DNA from: Phalacrocorax aristotelis | Lineage: Eukaryota > Chordata > Aves > Suliformes > Phalacrocoracidae | DNA: 64,000 bases | NCBI RefSeq assembly: GCF_949628215.1 | Contig: NC_134280.1 | Span: forward strand, 54,462,621-54,526,620 | Direction: 5' to 3' | Shown: one piece after another, positions 12,812 through 27,839 of the stretch | Position numbering within the stretch: the first letter of the stretch is position 1 | Layout: each line of letters begins with the position of its first letter | Translations under genes and position numbers: made by a program | The notes under the pieces: generated by a model | The model's input: only the letters and a program-made list of their open reading frames with translations | What the model was told of the DNA's origin: nothing | The model's database searches: none

Positions 12812-15800
12812 ACTCCAATAAGTTTTCTCATTCATGAACCCATTGGGTGGTTTGTGTTGTCTTTTTTTGGGAAACCTTTCGGGGCTTTTCCTTTTGCATA
12901 AGGATTGCATAAGCCCCAACTTCTTAGGAAACTGGGCTAAAAAAAAATTCAAAGCATATTAAGTGTCATATCTAAGATTAGAGTCTGCAGGCAGGGATAT
13001 GTAAACCAAATGTGTGCTATAAAGGAAACAGCAGGTCCTTCAGCACTGTAACTGAACCCAACTGGTTCCTTGCAAGCTTGTGAGAATCTCTTTCACATCT
13101 AGCCTTCAAACCTCTGATGGGGTCTCTAGGATGCAGGAACAAACAAATTTGAGGTTTAGCATCAGAAGAGACAAACCCTGAGCAGAAAGTTGAAGGACTC
13201 ACTTTGATTTATACACACAAACTGTCACACCCTATAATAATTTCCTTAACAGGGCTGAGATCAGTGTCTCCTTGCCAAAAAAAGTGGCAGGAAAACCCTG
13301 AAGTGAAACAGCAGAAATGTTCTCCTTATGCAACACTTTGACTAAAAAATGTTTTGCTACCATGATGGCAGGACTGCTAATGTGCAAGAGCAGCTGAACC
13401 ACTTGCTACGCTAGCAAAATGAGCTTTCTTACAAGACAAGAAAATGCAACATACTGTGAAGTTGCATGCGAGGCCCTGTGCTTTTAAGGATAAGGAACAT
13501 ACTGCACAGCAGCCACCTGACCTACATTTACAGCTGAAGACATAAAGCTGACCCACAGGGAGTTTTGTCTAACCTACAAACACAGAAGGAGCGCTAGTCA
13601 AACAGACCATGTCTTAAAACGATAAACTGAGCAGGAGCAGCAGCATGGGACAGGCTTTTCCTACTGCCTTATGTAAGAAGCAAACCAGTTCAATATAGCA
13701 CAATGAGCCACTGCTGGCAGGGAAATACATCTCAGAGTAACTCCTACCTCCTCAATATGCCGTGCTGCAGAGAGGAAAGCACACTGTTGGTAGGTGGAGG
13801 CAAACCAAGTGAGCAGTACATGAGATGGTAGCATGGGCTGAGCTGGACAAACCAGGTCCTGGGGCCCTGTCACAGACAGTAAGGCTGTGGCAAAACCAGT
13901 GCTGCTGTGCTTTCACTGCCACAAAGCCCATGGCATCAAAGCTCACACAAGTAGCAACATCCAGCCACAAACACGGCTCGCCACCTGTGCATGGATAACC
14001 TTCAAAAAAACAAGGGGATAAACAGTGTATTGTAGGGTTGCTAGTCCATAAATACAGGAGAGGAGGAGACAGAGGCAGAACCTTCCCCAGGCATGGTGGT
14101 GATAATTGTATCAGCATAAGAAGAGAATCACACGCACCAAACAAAGTAGCTTTGTTGAGATCCACGCAGTGCTGCTTCACACTCTATGAGGATCTGCCTG
14201 TTGGCATAAATCAGCCTCTAGAAAAACAGGCTCCCAGTTAATTCGCTGAGTCCTGCCCCAAATACATTGACTTTTCTTGAACAGAGCCTTCCCTGTCCCT
14301 CTGCGGAGCTGCATGGTCATATGACAGCTAAGGAGCACATAAGCTCTTTTTCTACTGCTACAGTGGGAAAGGAAAGATGTAAAAGAAAAAAAAATGAAAG
14401 TTACTACAAAACAAAAATACATATCCTAAACCTGCCTATTAAATACAAACCATAATTGTTAATTAAGCCACCGTGCCTATAGTTAAATTAAATCACACCA
14501 GCATTTCACCCCTGTCAAGTCTGAGTGACAGCTCTATACTTTGGAATTTTATGAGACAAAACCAGAGCAAGGAAGATAGCTCTGCTGGGTTCAGTAAATG
14601 TACACAAATAACCACACTAGGAAACGATCATTAGTAACACCTGGATAGAAAGACATCTCCCAGATTTCTCAATGTTACTTCCCTTTTCATTTTATTTTTC
14701 AGAAATCTAACCATCTTTTTTCAAAACCTCACAGAGACTTTTCCTGGGAGCAGCTAGTGCATTTCTGCAGCACTCGGGGAAAGCCTGAAATGCAGCTGCT
14801 GCACCAATGCAAATGCCTGATACAGATGCAATACCCTCCTAGAAGCCAATGCCACTTAACTGCAGGGTGAAGTAGAGACTAACTGCCACGACATAGCCAC
14901 GTGGCCTACCTGCAACTCAGGGCTTGTGTTGGTGCAAGGTGCTGCAGTGTGTGTCTGTATATACCACAAACTTGACTGCGACAAGTTTGTTACCTTCACT
15001 CTCAAGCTGAAATCACCCCCCTAGAGGGTCTTCATAGCATTTCTGTGACACACTGATGAAAAGTGTGATGCTCATGTATTTGAGCCAACATATGACATAA
15101 ACTTGAAAACAAATCGGTCGTGTTCTCCTGGATCATATCTTTGTCATTCCACCCATGCAGAGCCTTGTACTACAAAAGGGGAGTAAGAGGTTGACTAATT
15201 GTTTCTTTTTTTATATATTAAACTTTGATGTCCACCATATTAAATAAGGGCAAGGGGAATGAGGTTTGATTTGCAGCCCAGGCAAGAACATTTGCTATAG
15301 AAACCTAATCTGCTGTGATAGAACTGCTTGAGGAAATTCCTGTGTCTGGCATGGATTCTGGGAGAAGGAAAAATAATTCAAGTGCTCACTGTTCCTTTCC
15401 TGAGACAAGTGCATTTTCCCCCATGCTTAGTGTCAAACGCAATCATTTATATTACAAAGGTTGAGGCATTTACCCATTACTGTCCCTGATGATCTTATCA
15501 GTTCAGCAAGTCACTTCCAAATTTTACTCCTCACAGATAACATTTCAGTAAGTTCATGATCAGCAGTGCTTTGAGGCCAAAGTTAGGCACATTTTACTTC
15601 TGATAAATAAAGAACCTTCTATTCATTCAAGGGAAGACAGACTAGAAAAATATTTCAAAGGTGATTACAGGATTCAACAGCGTAAGTCCCTGTCTAACCC
15701 ACTTTTAAAGTTAGGAAGACGGTGGCTTTAAAGCTACTTCTGACAACTTTAAACATTTTACCCCTATCTTGAGCCACAGCAATTTACAGGAAGCTGAGGA

Positions 15801-16759
15801 GATGACAGATCATTCCACACAGTCCAAAACAGCCTGTCAGGCATCATTTTTGTTAGCTGCCATCTCCTCTAAGAACAGAGGTTGTGACCAGCATATATTC
15901 CCTGTGGCAAATTACATATTCCCTAAAACCTGTACTGGTCATCTGGATTTATGAAACACTGCAGAACTCTCTAAAGGGAAACCAAAATAACAAGTATATA
16001 ATCCCTCTGTAGTCTAGCCTGAAAATTATAGGCAAGTAACATCAGATAGAACATTTTCCTCAAAAATCCTTCCTAAAAAGTCAGCTGAAAGGAGGAAGCA
16101 GGTATGTTGGGGAATCATTTCATACATTATCACTAGAGTATTGGCTGAACACCCCTTGATTTCACAGTGTTTTAAGTGACTTAAATTCAGGTTCCATAAA
16201 GCAGTAATATAAATCATTACACAATCTTTTAAAGGTTTTTCCCCCCACTTTAGTTACATATGCGGAGAACGATTTTTTCAACTTTGTGCCTTGTACTAAC
16301 ATTCCATGTGAGAGCTTATTTTAGCCTAGATTCCCACAAATTGCCACATTTTAATGATTTCTTCATCAAAAGATGCAATGCCCATCCGGACACAGCCAGC
16401 CACATTTCATCATACATACGAAATGATGCATGGTACAGAAATGCACCATCTGCCTTGGGTTTTAAGCTCTCACGTTGTATCCGTCATTTGTAAAAGGTTA
16501 AGGGGACACAAATTTTTGCTTGTATGGAGCAATGGGTGAGTCCCTGCAGTTTGGTCATTTGCTACTGTCAGACCAGAGGTTCAGACTACTTGGGGGGGCT
16601 GACAGTGTTGCAGCAGGTTATGAGTGGTTGTAGGTTGCTATCTTACTGATGAAGCTTTCCCAAAGTGAGACCAATAGTCTTTCCCCCCTCTTCTTCTCCC
16701 TGCTTCCTTCCTGCCTCTCCTGGCTCCTGGAAGGGTCACAAGAAAACTGTGAGGGAGGA
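12812..16759. other. Intergenic, no recognisable gene
   Basis: The longest open frame is 142 codons (minus strand, 13752-14180), with low-complexity, cysteine-rich content and no recognised domain or splice support. I see nothing else. Confidence 0.55.
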
Positions 16760-17796
16760 ATCCTAGAATTGTTAAGGTTGGAAAAGACCTCTAGGATCAT
16801 CAAGTCCAACTGTCAACCCAACGCTACCCTGTCTCCTAAGTGCCACGTCTACTTGTCTTTTAAATACCTCCAGGGATGGTGACTCTACCACCTCTTTGGG
16901 CAGCCTGTTCCAATGCCTGACCACTCTTTCAGTAAAGGACTTTTTCCTAATATCCAATCTAAACCTCCCCTGACGCAGCTTGAAGATGTTTCTTCTCATT
17001 CTATCACTGGTAACTTAGAAGAGACCAACACCCACCTCGTTACGACCTTCTTTCAGGTAGATGTAGAGAGTGATAAGGTCTCTCCTCAGCCTCCTCTTCT
17101 CCAGGATAAAACAACCCCAGCTGCCTCAGCCGCTTCTCATAAGACCTGTTCTCTAGACCCTTCATCAGCTTCGTTGCCCTTCTCTAGATATGCTCCAGCA
17201 ACTCAATGTCCTTCTTGTATTCAGGGGCCCAAAACTGAACACAATATTCAAGGTGCAGCCTCACCAGTGCCGAGTATAGGGGCGCGATCACTTCCCTACT
17301 CCTGCTGGCCACACTATTCCTGATACAAGCCAGGATGCTGTTGGCCTTCTTGGCCACCTGGGCACACTGCTGGCTCATGTTCAGTCAGCTGTCAACCAGC
17401 ACCCCCAGGTCCTTCTCCACCAGGCAGCTTTCCAGCCACTTTTCCCAAAGCCTGCAGCATTGCATGGGGTTGTTGTGACCCAAGTACAAGACCTGGTGCT
17501 TAGTCTTGTTGAACCTCATACAGTTGGCCTCAGTCCATCAATCCAGCCTGTCCAGGTCCCTCTGCAGAGTCTTCCTACCCTTGAGCAGATCAGCACTCCC
17601 ACCCAACTTGGTGTCACCTGCAAACTGACTGAGGGTGCACTCGATCCCCTCGTCCAGATCATTGATAAAGATATTAAACAGAACTGGTCCCAACACTGAG
17701 CCCTGGGGAACCCTGGTCATGACCGTCCGCCAACTGGATTTAGCTCTGTTCACTGCAACTCTCTGGGCTTGGCCGTCCAGCTAGTTTTTTACCCAG
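16760..17796 (-). mobile_element. CR1 LINE fragment (3' end plus partial RT)
   Basis: The plus strand starts ATCCTAGAATTGTTAAGGTT, then GGAAAAGACCTCTAGGATCATC, the reverse complement of a CR1 3' terminus. Minus-strand coding remains include [35 protein letters not shown] and [20 protein letters not shown]. The catalytic box is altered to FAGD (17613-17624), and frameshifts are present. The 5' truncation is near 17796. It is an inactive copy. Confidence 0.9.
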
Positions 17797-20700
17797 GACT
17801 TTGGTTTGGGGAAACAGAAACATATGTACACACATGCTTTGTAAACACGTAAGATTACATTAAAGATATGAGTTGGGTATAATCAGTATAATTTTCTGGT
17901 AGAAACACCCCAGGAATGTCCCAATCACTGGCTGCCCACTCAGATCCAAGTGGATGCAAGAGCTACACTGCAAGGGAGGACATGAGCTGATTTGGAGAGA
18001 TCCTACCACCTATCCATCTGTGTGACAGTGGGTGTAGAAAACAGGGAGGCTAGTTATCTCCTAGCTCCTGTTTTCTCCCCAACAGCAATGCTCTGAAGAT
18101 AATAATGAGCAAACTTCAGCAGACTTTGCTTTCCAAGATGGTATTTCCATGGAGATATTCCTGAATGTCTCCAGCTGGTGCCCTGGCTATGGATTTCAGT
18201 TTTGTTTCTAAATGTATGATAAATACTGTGATTAAAAGCAAATAGGTTGCCTTTATTTTGAGGTGGGTGGGGTGGGGGATAGGGGGCAGGGTTGGGATGA
18301 GGTTGTTTTTTGATACATATTTCTCACATGCAAAGAAATTCTGATTTTGTTTTGCTTTGCTTTCTAAATAAAGCCTCCTTCTCTGGTTAGTTTTTAGCTG
18401 TCCCTGCATGCCAGGCATCCTGGAATGTGGATTGTGCACCATGGAAAAACCATCCTCACACTGCTGCGAAAGAATGAAATTTGCTGGTGGGGAAAAACCC
18501 TTCCTAGTTTTACACAGTTCAATTTGGAATGTGAGGAAGTTGCTGGCCCTGCTGCTGAACTGCATGCAGCATGCACCAAGCCCTCAGACTGGAAGACTCT
18601 AAGCTACCTAAGGTACCTTCTCCTACTAGTTTCCATTTTCTTACTCAAGACAATCTTCTGCTCAAAAATCACAGATTAAATGTTATGTTCTGTATTCCTT
18701 GAAAATAAGTGCCTTAGTGTTGCAGAAGCTGCAGAGCATGTGATCAAAGGATGCCATATGGGCCATTTATTAACAATGAAAATTGAATGCACCATTTGTC
18801 GGGCTGTAATTAAAACTGAAGAACAATATTCCAGTTTTCATTCCCATTGTTGGTCTGGCTATTTTTATCACAGAGCATAAACAGTTTCTTGCCTTATTAC
18901 TCCTAGCATAAATTCACAGCACATCAGATTTACGAATGGATATAGGTAATAAATATTTCATATTATGGCTCAACAATAATGCTGATATATATGTAAGCAC
19001 ATTGCCTACCAGCTTCCTGCTTACATACATGTTAATAAGATTATGTTTATATACATATGCAGAAATACAAATTCAAATCCAAACTAACACAAACCCAACC
19101 AAGATAAAAATAAAATCACTGCAATAAGTTTATGTGTCATTCTGGATTTCAAGCACTTTATAATACTACTGTAATTTGCAAGTCCATATTCTAAACTAAC
19201 ATATTGTAAAAGCATTGCATAAAAGCTATTTTAAACTGTCAAAATACAAATCTATGTATTTTCACTTTCTTCACTCACATCTTAATTTAAGAACAAAACA
19301 TTTCCAAAGAAATGCTTTTTTAAAAGTCTGAGAATCATAGTTTTCACTCAGATAGATTTCTACAGAATTGCCAAATATAACCATTAACAAAGATCACAAG
19401 TTTATGATATTTTTAGTTGCCTCCTCTTCTGAAATTTTTCCACTTTTTTTCATTTCCCCCCCTCAAGGCAAAAGGCCTAGAAATGCCCTTATCTTTTATC
19501 TATCTAGAAAAATGACAGATCAGGATCCTGGCACATTTACAAGGCTGGGGGAGGCAACTGGGACACAGAGCAGTACACCAGACGACTGATGGCAGAACAG
19601 CAAAAATCTGACATGTTGTTTTGAGGCTGGCTGCAGTCGTGGCCTTTGCACACCTACAAGCTGTGGGGCAGGCCAGGAAAGGGCAACACATCTGATGTGA
19701 CCTGTTGTCCTCCCCTGCCCTGCCACAGGGCCCCAAGCCACCCTCGCTTCCTGAGGACTGCTCACAGAGGGCACCAGCACAGCACAGGCATAAGGTTCCC
19801 GAAGCGAGGCCACCTCTGCCTTTGGCTTGACAGTGAGAGAAGTCACCAGCATTTTAACTGTTGTGGCAACTAGGGTTACTGCAAATGCTCAAAAAACAAA
19901 TAAGCAGTCTGTATTTAGCTTTTGCACAATTGCTGTCTTGCAGAAACACACCAATAGCATACCTGCAACAGGGTATCAAAGAGCCCTTTGGAGAATCAAG
20001 AGGACCATGCATTCCCTCCCAAGTAAGTTGCATCCTGCTTAGTGGTAAAGCTTCATTTCTACCACGGGCTGCTTTCAAATGCTTTTAATTTAAACCTAAA
20101 ACTAGCAGAATTCACATCTTAATACACAGTTTCCTCCCTTTTCCCTTCCTTTTTAGTATTACAATGGCAACAGCCACAGATTGGAACTTCACAGCTGCAT
20201 GTCTGACATTACAAAAAACCTTTCCAGGAGGGTGAACAGGTACTGAGCTGGTATGCCAATACTGTGTTCTCCACGTGTATTAAACTTAAGTCTTAACCTG
20301 AAAGGAGCCCTAATTGAAATTCCACAACAAAATCCCAGGAAATCACAAACACATCTATAAAACTAGATAATTCTCTTCTTCAGATACTGCCTCACCTTCC
20401 ATATAATGGCAGTGCTGGTGATTTCTAGAAGGGATGTTTGAAATCCAAGGAGTATCAATATCATCTTCCCATGGCTCCCTTAGAAGCCTCAACCAGCAAG
20501 AACCAGTGAGGAGTAGTGCAGAAACGCAAGAGCAAGCAAAAAAGTGGTTTAGACTATTTACAGGGTCAACAAAATATTTAGAAGACACAGTACCAAAGTT
20601 TGCCAATGCTACCTGGCACGATTGCACCTGCCATACTAAAACACATTTGCCACATCATTTCTCATTACGATAAGGTAATCTCATAACCGCAGCTGATAAC

Positions 20701-23700
20701 AAAGCTATATGACTTCATATACCGCTATTCCACTTGTCATGGGAGCCAGTTCAACAAGGTTATTTCCTCCTGCAGCTGAAATACAGCTAGGAATTGCACC
20801 AAGTGTGGCCTCCCCTCCTCCCTGCTTAGACATAATGGGGAAACTCTTCCTTAGAGCTGCAAAGCAATGCATGTGTCTCTCTTCCACCTGCAAATCTTGG
20901 CCCTCCTGCTCCGACCTCTTACCATAATTCTCAAAACATAACAACACTACAGCTTAGAAAGGCAGCTTATGGTGCAGGCGATTTTAAGAGGCTATAGCCA
21001 GTACCATGCTGTCTATTTCTGGCTCCTTAAGGAACCCATTGCATCCCAGGCCAGTATGGTACTGCAGAGCTGTTCCAGCCATGGCAAATCATGAAGCTGC
21101 TCAGGTTCCCCCATGGCCAAAAGAAGCACTGTTGTCATCAACACAGTTGTGCTAAGCACAGCCCAAGAGTATCAAAAGTTCTAGCTCAGGAAGTGTTTGG
21201 GGGCTGTGGACAGCTTTAATCATCTTTAATGTAATGCTTTGTCTTAGCCCTGAGGATGCTATATTGTCCCTGCATTATGCTCGGCAAGGGTCTGTTTGCA
21301 GAAAACACTGCCACCACACTTCCTTCCCCACCGCTCCTAACAAAGAATGATGAAAATTAGAGAGAGGTATTTTGAACAAGTACAGTGATAAAAGGTGTTT
21401 CCCAAAGCTGTCCAAAAGTCACAGTTTCCGGCTCCACTCTGGCTATTAGGGGCACTGCAGGTTGTTAGAGTGAAACTTAAAATATCTGGCATCACTTCTG
21501 AAGCAGCAGGTATGCTGTGCTCTCAGGATTAGCTGCATCTTTAAATATTATAGAGCTACTGCAGCCTAAAAAGCTGCATTCCTTCATTCTGTTCAAGTGC
21601 TGCGGGTCAACCATCAATTCCTTAGGTAGCAATAGTTTTGGAGGCTCTTCCAGAAATGTTCATCTGGAGAGCTGGTTGCAACTGATGTAGGTGCAATGCA
21701 GTATCCTGCCACTTTGAGCACCACACACTGTGGGGGCTACATTAAAAACGTTCTCTTCCTTAGCTCTGCCCTATTTTTGCTCTATGGCAAAGTACAACTT
21801 GCAAAACGATCCATAACATCAAACTTTACAGAAGTTACCCTTACAAAAGAAAGAGCAAGATTAATCAGCAATTTTCAGAAGACTTGAGCAAATAGTAGCA
21901 AGCAGCTCTGGTATTTTGAGTTTCCAATAGCAAAAGAATAAAGCTGAAGAAAACATTTTAAGAGCAATATCTTGCAGCTGTATTTTGTTCTCTCATGGCA
22001 AAAAGCTTAAATCAATGTCTTGCAGCACATAATCAGAGGAGGAGACAAATGCAGTGTTTCACCTTAGATCACTGCAACAGTTAATTGAGCATTTTGTGAC
22101 AGCAAGCAATTTACAAGTACATTTTCACATAATTAAGCAGCAAACGAGACGCAGTCCACAGGAGCTGCACATTTAATTGTGTCAGCAATTCTATTATAAA
22201 GCACTTCACACATATATATGTGTGTATACGGACCTATCTTTATATACTTACTGTGCAGCAAGGCATGGGTGTTACGTTGGTCTCAAAACAATTGCTTTAC
22301 AGACTCAGGCAGAGCAACCTTCCTCTCACTCTCATCTCGGGCAAGTCAGTGTTCCTGGAAGGTGGCCAGGCAAGATCAGATTCATCAGCCAATAAAATTG
22401 TCTAAAGCTGCTGTTCCACAGGAGACCGTTCCTCCGGCTGCAGACTCAGGAGCAGCCAATAAAGGAGAAAATCAGCATCAGAGTGCAGGCGAGCATTTTG
22501 CCCCATACTAAGGGTCTGCTCTCCAAAAATCCAGCTTCCCCCTGCTTGTGCTGCTGTACACAGTCATCCTGCATGAAAAACAACTTGCACTTGACTTGCT
22601 TGGCTAAAATAGATGCACAGCTATTCTGAACACTGACAAGGATAAAGAAACCAGTCAAGCAGGTGCCTCATGTGCTGGGAAACAATATAGCGACATCCAG
22701 AGCCGTGAATTCACCCTGCTAGCCAGGGTGCCACATCAGACCTAGCTTTGTCAGGGGCGGTGGGAATTACTGCTCAAACAACCTAGCATTCACTCGAGGG
22801 CAGAGATGTCGTTCGTGGTGGGCAGTGTGGAGACCACTGAAATCTTACCTCTATTTTATCTTCCAGAGCTGGACCTGCTGCAGTGGCTGCATGAAGCCAT
22901 CCTGTCCTCGGACCCACGTGTTCGTCCTAGACTTCATTGCCATTTGGAAGAGCCCTTGATTTCACCCTGCCAGTCCTACAGCAGCAGCACAATATCCCAG
23001 TATGCAACAAAATTTCACAGAGGTGGCAGTCAGAGCTGGCTGACATTGGGGACCCTTAGGTCTTGCCTTTACTAGGAAAACAAAAAAAAGTCAGTCTTAG
23101 TATGTGTTAGCTAACCTACAGTAAATCCTAAAGACGACAAGGCATTCATTGCAGTTATGCATGTTAGCAGGTCAGGAAAGGCCTTAGGAGGTCTTTACTT
23201 CTAAATTAACAGTGGGAGGAAGACCAGGCCTCTATGTCACCAGTCTGAAAATGTGTATTTTGACAGTAGATGACCCATTTTGCTATGAAATTGTGATAGA
23301 GAAAAAGCACAGGTGGTCTCTGCGCACTGTTTTGCTCCCTTGCTGGCATTTACCTCTCCCAACTTCTTTGAGGTAAAAGCTATGTGGACTTGTTCCCACA
23401 GAAGTTTTGCACCAAGGTGCTTCATCTGCAAAGCTGACTCGCCACCCAGTCTGAGGGCAGTCCAGGCCAATGCCCATGTTTCCAGCAACATTTATTTCAG
23501 TCTCCTGACACAAGTGAAAACCAAATACTATCCAATTTTCACCAGTAACATTACATACCCTCACCTACATATATTAGAGGACAAAATTGCCTGTAGTGCA
23601 GACAACCCCTTGGAAAGTTAAGACTGCAAAAAGCTACACCACATCTTGAAATGGGAGAAGTTTCTTAATGAAAAAGCAAATGGCAAGGAAAAAAGGGTTA

Positions 23701-26700
23701 CATTAGCATAGGATAAGACAACTTTCATTAACAATAACCACTTTTCCCTTTCATATGCCATTGCCTTTAATCTCCTGTTTTGATATGGATGTATTTTTAC
23801 TCATTTATGCAAGACAGCACTACCTCTCCTCTTTTTACATGCTGATACTACAGCCCTTTGGGGAACCACAAGCCAAAGATGTTACCTCCCACAGTTCTGA
23901 AAGCTGTGTTACGTAGGAACTGGAAAAGAGGCTCCTGAAGAGCCACAATATACTAATATCAGGCAGTACAGAGGCGTGGCCTAACTGAATTCAATAGCCT
24001 GGACTTTGAACTCTGATCTTGGAAAGCTACATGTGCAAGCATTTATGATCTGGATTTTCCTTTGATGTAAATTGGCATAGACCCATGCCAATTCACACAG
24101 GCTTTTCTTCCAGCGGGGAATCTTCTTCTATCTTTGGAAAGCGAGGGGTTTCATTTGAAGTCACTGTACACTGCCATATTACTCTTTCAATGGCAATGCT
24201 GGGCAGGGAGCACACACTACCTGAAGACAATTACTTGCCAGGTGCTCCCTCAAAGCAGGTCTTGGTACTGTGGAAAGAGGCTTGTCGAGTAGCAGCTTAG
24301 GAAAACAGTGTCTTGGCTGCAGAGGAGCATGACATATACTTACTGGAAGTAGCCATCTTAAGGAAACTGAGACATGACAAGCAAGTGAGGAGCCACCATA
24401 CCTTTCGGAGTAGGAGCGCTTAAAGCCAGCAGCAGGCCAGGGCCCACACCAGTGGCATACGAAAGAGGGGGATGCCAAGTAGGTTACCACAGCAGCCTGC
24501 CTGCAAGAACTTCTTAATTTTCATGTAGCTGGTAAAAGAAAAATCAGTCAGCCAGGCAGCTGTGCTGGTATTCCATCCCACTTGCAAGCATTGGGTTCAT
24601 TTATTCTGCAAGTTGTGCACATTATGCTAGAAACATAGTAAAGACCTACATTTTCCCTTACTGTGTATTTCAAGTGTGGTCAAACTGCACAGATAGCCGC
24701 TAATGCAGGATTTGGTTTGTCATTCATTGTCATAAACTTCAGGCTCAGTGTTTAAATGCAGTAATGGAGAGCATTTTCTAAGCTGCTTTCTACATGTATT
24801 TGAGGTGGTTTTGGCTCTAATTAATTTGGAACAGGGCAGGGAGTTCAGAAATTTTCCTTTTCTCTCTCACATCCCTGTGTCCCACTTTACTTTTAAAGTG
24901 GTAAGGCCCATCTAGATCAAGGCACTAGGAGGAGAAGAGAGAGAAAGAAAAGAATCTAACTGAATTAGAGATGGCTGACAGGGCATTTCATCATCACAAT
25001 TGGGTGCTCAAAGTTTTTCAGAAACCATAATATGAGTGGCTATGCAAATCAGTGAGTCAGTGCAACAGCTGAAGGGGAAAAACCCTACCAAAAAGAAAAA
25101 AAGCAGAACTCTGCTCACCTGCTGAACCTGCTCACTGAGGAGTTCCCATAGCATGCTTGTGCTTTGCTTGGCCATAGCACATTTTTTATTCTCTTTAGCG
25201 CATTTATCCTCAGGATGGCTTTGTGAAGTAGGGCATTACTTCTGGAAAATTTACATTACTTTCTTACTACTGGGGGAGCCCAGCAGCGTGGAAGAAGCCT
25301 TCGACACTTCAAGGAACCAAAGGCATATCTTTGTAGTTATGGCTAAGGCTGTTAAAACTGCATTGGGCTTTTCTCTAACAGAAGATCAAAAGCTGCTTCC
25401 CTCTTCCTCATCCCTTCCAGCACCTGAATATGCAGCTGCATCGGTGTGTCCTCAGTGAGGGGGTTGTGCAGTCTTAGCCTTTTTACAGCACTCTTCTGAT
25501 TTTGCATATTTTATAGTCTCAGTATTTGCATGTTTTTAACATATATATTTTTCATTATACAGATGACCTCAATGTTTAAAGAGAACATACTGATTTTTGG
25601 GTGGACATCTGCCTTATACTCAACCTTTCACACATACTTCATGCACATGTGACAGTGGGACAGTGTCATTTTCCATAGTTTTACCCTTTCTAGCAAGGAA
25701 TGATGAAAGAGCATGTATAGGGGGAAATGGCACACCAGTCAGAAGAACTCAGACTATTTCCTGCCCACTTCATGTCTAAGCAGTCCCTGCCTGAGGGTAC
25801 TGTTCTGTCACCTCCAGAAACGTGGAGAAATCCAAGTGCAATCCTAGGCAAAGAACTGTAATATCTACCAGAAAGCATGCATCAGTCCTGGAGTAGAAAA
25901 ATGCAGCCTGCAGAGAGTAACAGAAAATTATTTCACTGTCTATTGTTTACACCTCTGAGAAGTGGGATAGCCTCTCTTGGAGCAGGCAGGTCAGCAGGCA
26001 TGACATCCAGTGGCCTTTGTTTTAAGGGGGTAGACTTCTTTGGAGCAGGCAGAGCTTGGAAGAAGAGACAAGATCGAAGGACTGGTGTTTTAGTAAGCCC
26101 TCATGTGAAGGATGCAGGCATGGTAGGAAAAGCTCAGTGCTCAGCTCCTGGTGGCTTCATGCAATCCTACTCCAGGTGCAGCCTGTGATGAGCAAAAGGG
26201 GTGAAGCCAGCTCTGTCAAAGCTGGGGTTTTGGTGTGTCAGAGTAGCTGTACTAGCTATCTGTAATAAACACCTTCTGTGTATGGTGTCCTGTGGTCTGT
26301 CATGACAAATACTTCGCTTATCCATTAACACAGGAAAGGAGACCTTATGTGATTCACAGTGAAAAAAAAAAGTCATGTTGCTCAGAACTTTGCAAGTCTA
26401 ATAATGCATCTTTTGGCATTTAATGTTATTTTCAGAAAAACTGAATTTGAACAGACCTGCCAGGTTTAAACAAGGGAATGGACTGCATTTTTATTTACAG
26501 ACACACCCTTAAATCAGTTTGACACTGCAGTATAGAGTTGATGCCCTCTGTTTGGCAGCCTCATTACCATCTGTAATGAATGTAACATCTTAAAACATAA
26601 TTTATGTTGTATCAGCAAATACAGTTTGGAAGGAAGAAGACATTTGGGGAATCTGGGATCAGAAAAAGGCTGAGTGAGTCAACATGGGCCTCTTGGTTTC

Positions 26701-27399
26701 CATGGAATTGTGAACATCACCCTACCCACCTTAACTGCAATTAAACTGCAGCCCAAACAACCGGGCTGACTCTCAGCACAGGAAATATTGCATCAGATTA
26801 TCAAATAGGAAAGTCCGGTACTAAGTAAAGAGAGAGATCTTCCAGGCAGGGAGCGTGCTGGACTGGGACACAGCAGGAACCAAATTTATTTTCCATCTCG
26901 GTTGCTGATTTCTGTCCCATCCTAGGTAGAGACCCTAACTGCGAGGGGAAAGAAATCCATATAAATGAAAAAATTTATCAAACAGCTGTTCTGGAATAAA
27001 TAACTTGTCACATCCCATTTTATGCTTGTTGAAACAACTTTACCCATGCTTCCTCTGCTGCACTTGGACTAATTTATCATGCATTATGTATGTTGCTGTG
27101 TCTCAGTGTTTAATTATTCATTAATCCCCCCACCCTTGCCCCCTTTCCCCTTCCACTTGCATGAGGATTAATCAGCGCAATTCATCATCTCAAGCCCTTC
27201 ATCGTTCTCAAAATGTGAGCCTGCAGCCTGGCCCAGCTCTGGGCACTGCTAACTACTACCAGATAAACCAAAATCCTGCATGTTTACCAACCAGTTTTGT
27301 TCAGACCTTGGGAAGGCATAGGAGCACTGTGTTAGACCAGGAGGCTGACGCATGGAAATATCAGCCTCCCCTTGGGCTCCCTAACAACCCTCCCACCCC
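17797..27399. other. Intergenic, no recognisable gene
   Basis: Short open frames only. There is a small ATATATATGTGTGTATAC alternating purine-pyrimidine run near 22210-22228. No domain, splice chain or mobile-element signature is seen. Confidence 0.55.
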
Positions 27400-27839
27400 T
27401 TGAGCAGGTGCTGTGGGCTGGGGAGAGCCCGGTGTACCCCCAAAAAACATGGTGTGGCCAGCAACACATGCCCCAGAATCCCCCATGCAAGGTCCGAAGC
27501 AACCTCCCCTCAGCCCCCAAAGTGGCAGCGCGCCCTGAGGAGCTGCCTCAGCATCCCCTCCTGCCCACCCCCGGCAGATGCCAGCCCTGACAGGCCCTGA
27601 GGGCACTCTCTCCTGGGATGGGACTTCCGTCCAGACATCCTTTTAACTTCATTTCTATTTGGAGGGAAATGTCTGAAGAAGGTAGATCTACCTGCCAGGT
27701 GACTTGAGGGATGGGTGCTGCCTCAGGGCCAGGTAACAGCTGCTGGGCTGTGCTTAACCTGTCCCAAGCAATGGTGGGAGTGGGGTGGATTGGACATGGC
27801 GGCCAGCTCAGACAAGTATCCTGGGCTGGTGGGGGCATG

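Noticed and set aside
13752..14180. A 142-codon minus-strand frame
   Set aside because: Cysteine- and leucine-rich chance frame without motif or splice support.
16772..16999. Minus-strand frames near 16772, 17184 and 17538 as small genes
   Set aside because: They are pieces of one CR1 ORF2 in different frames.
22806..23075. An 89-codon frame with an internal TTATCTTCCAG acceptor-like site
   Set aside because: A single short frame with no neighbouring exon or recognised domain.
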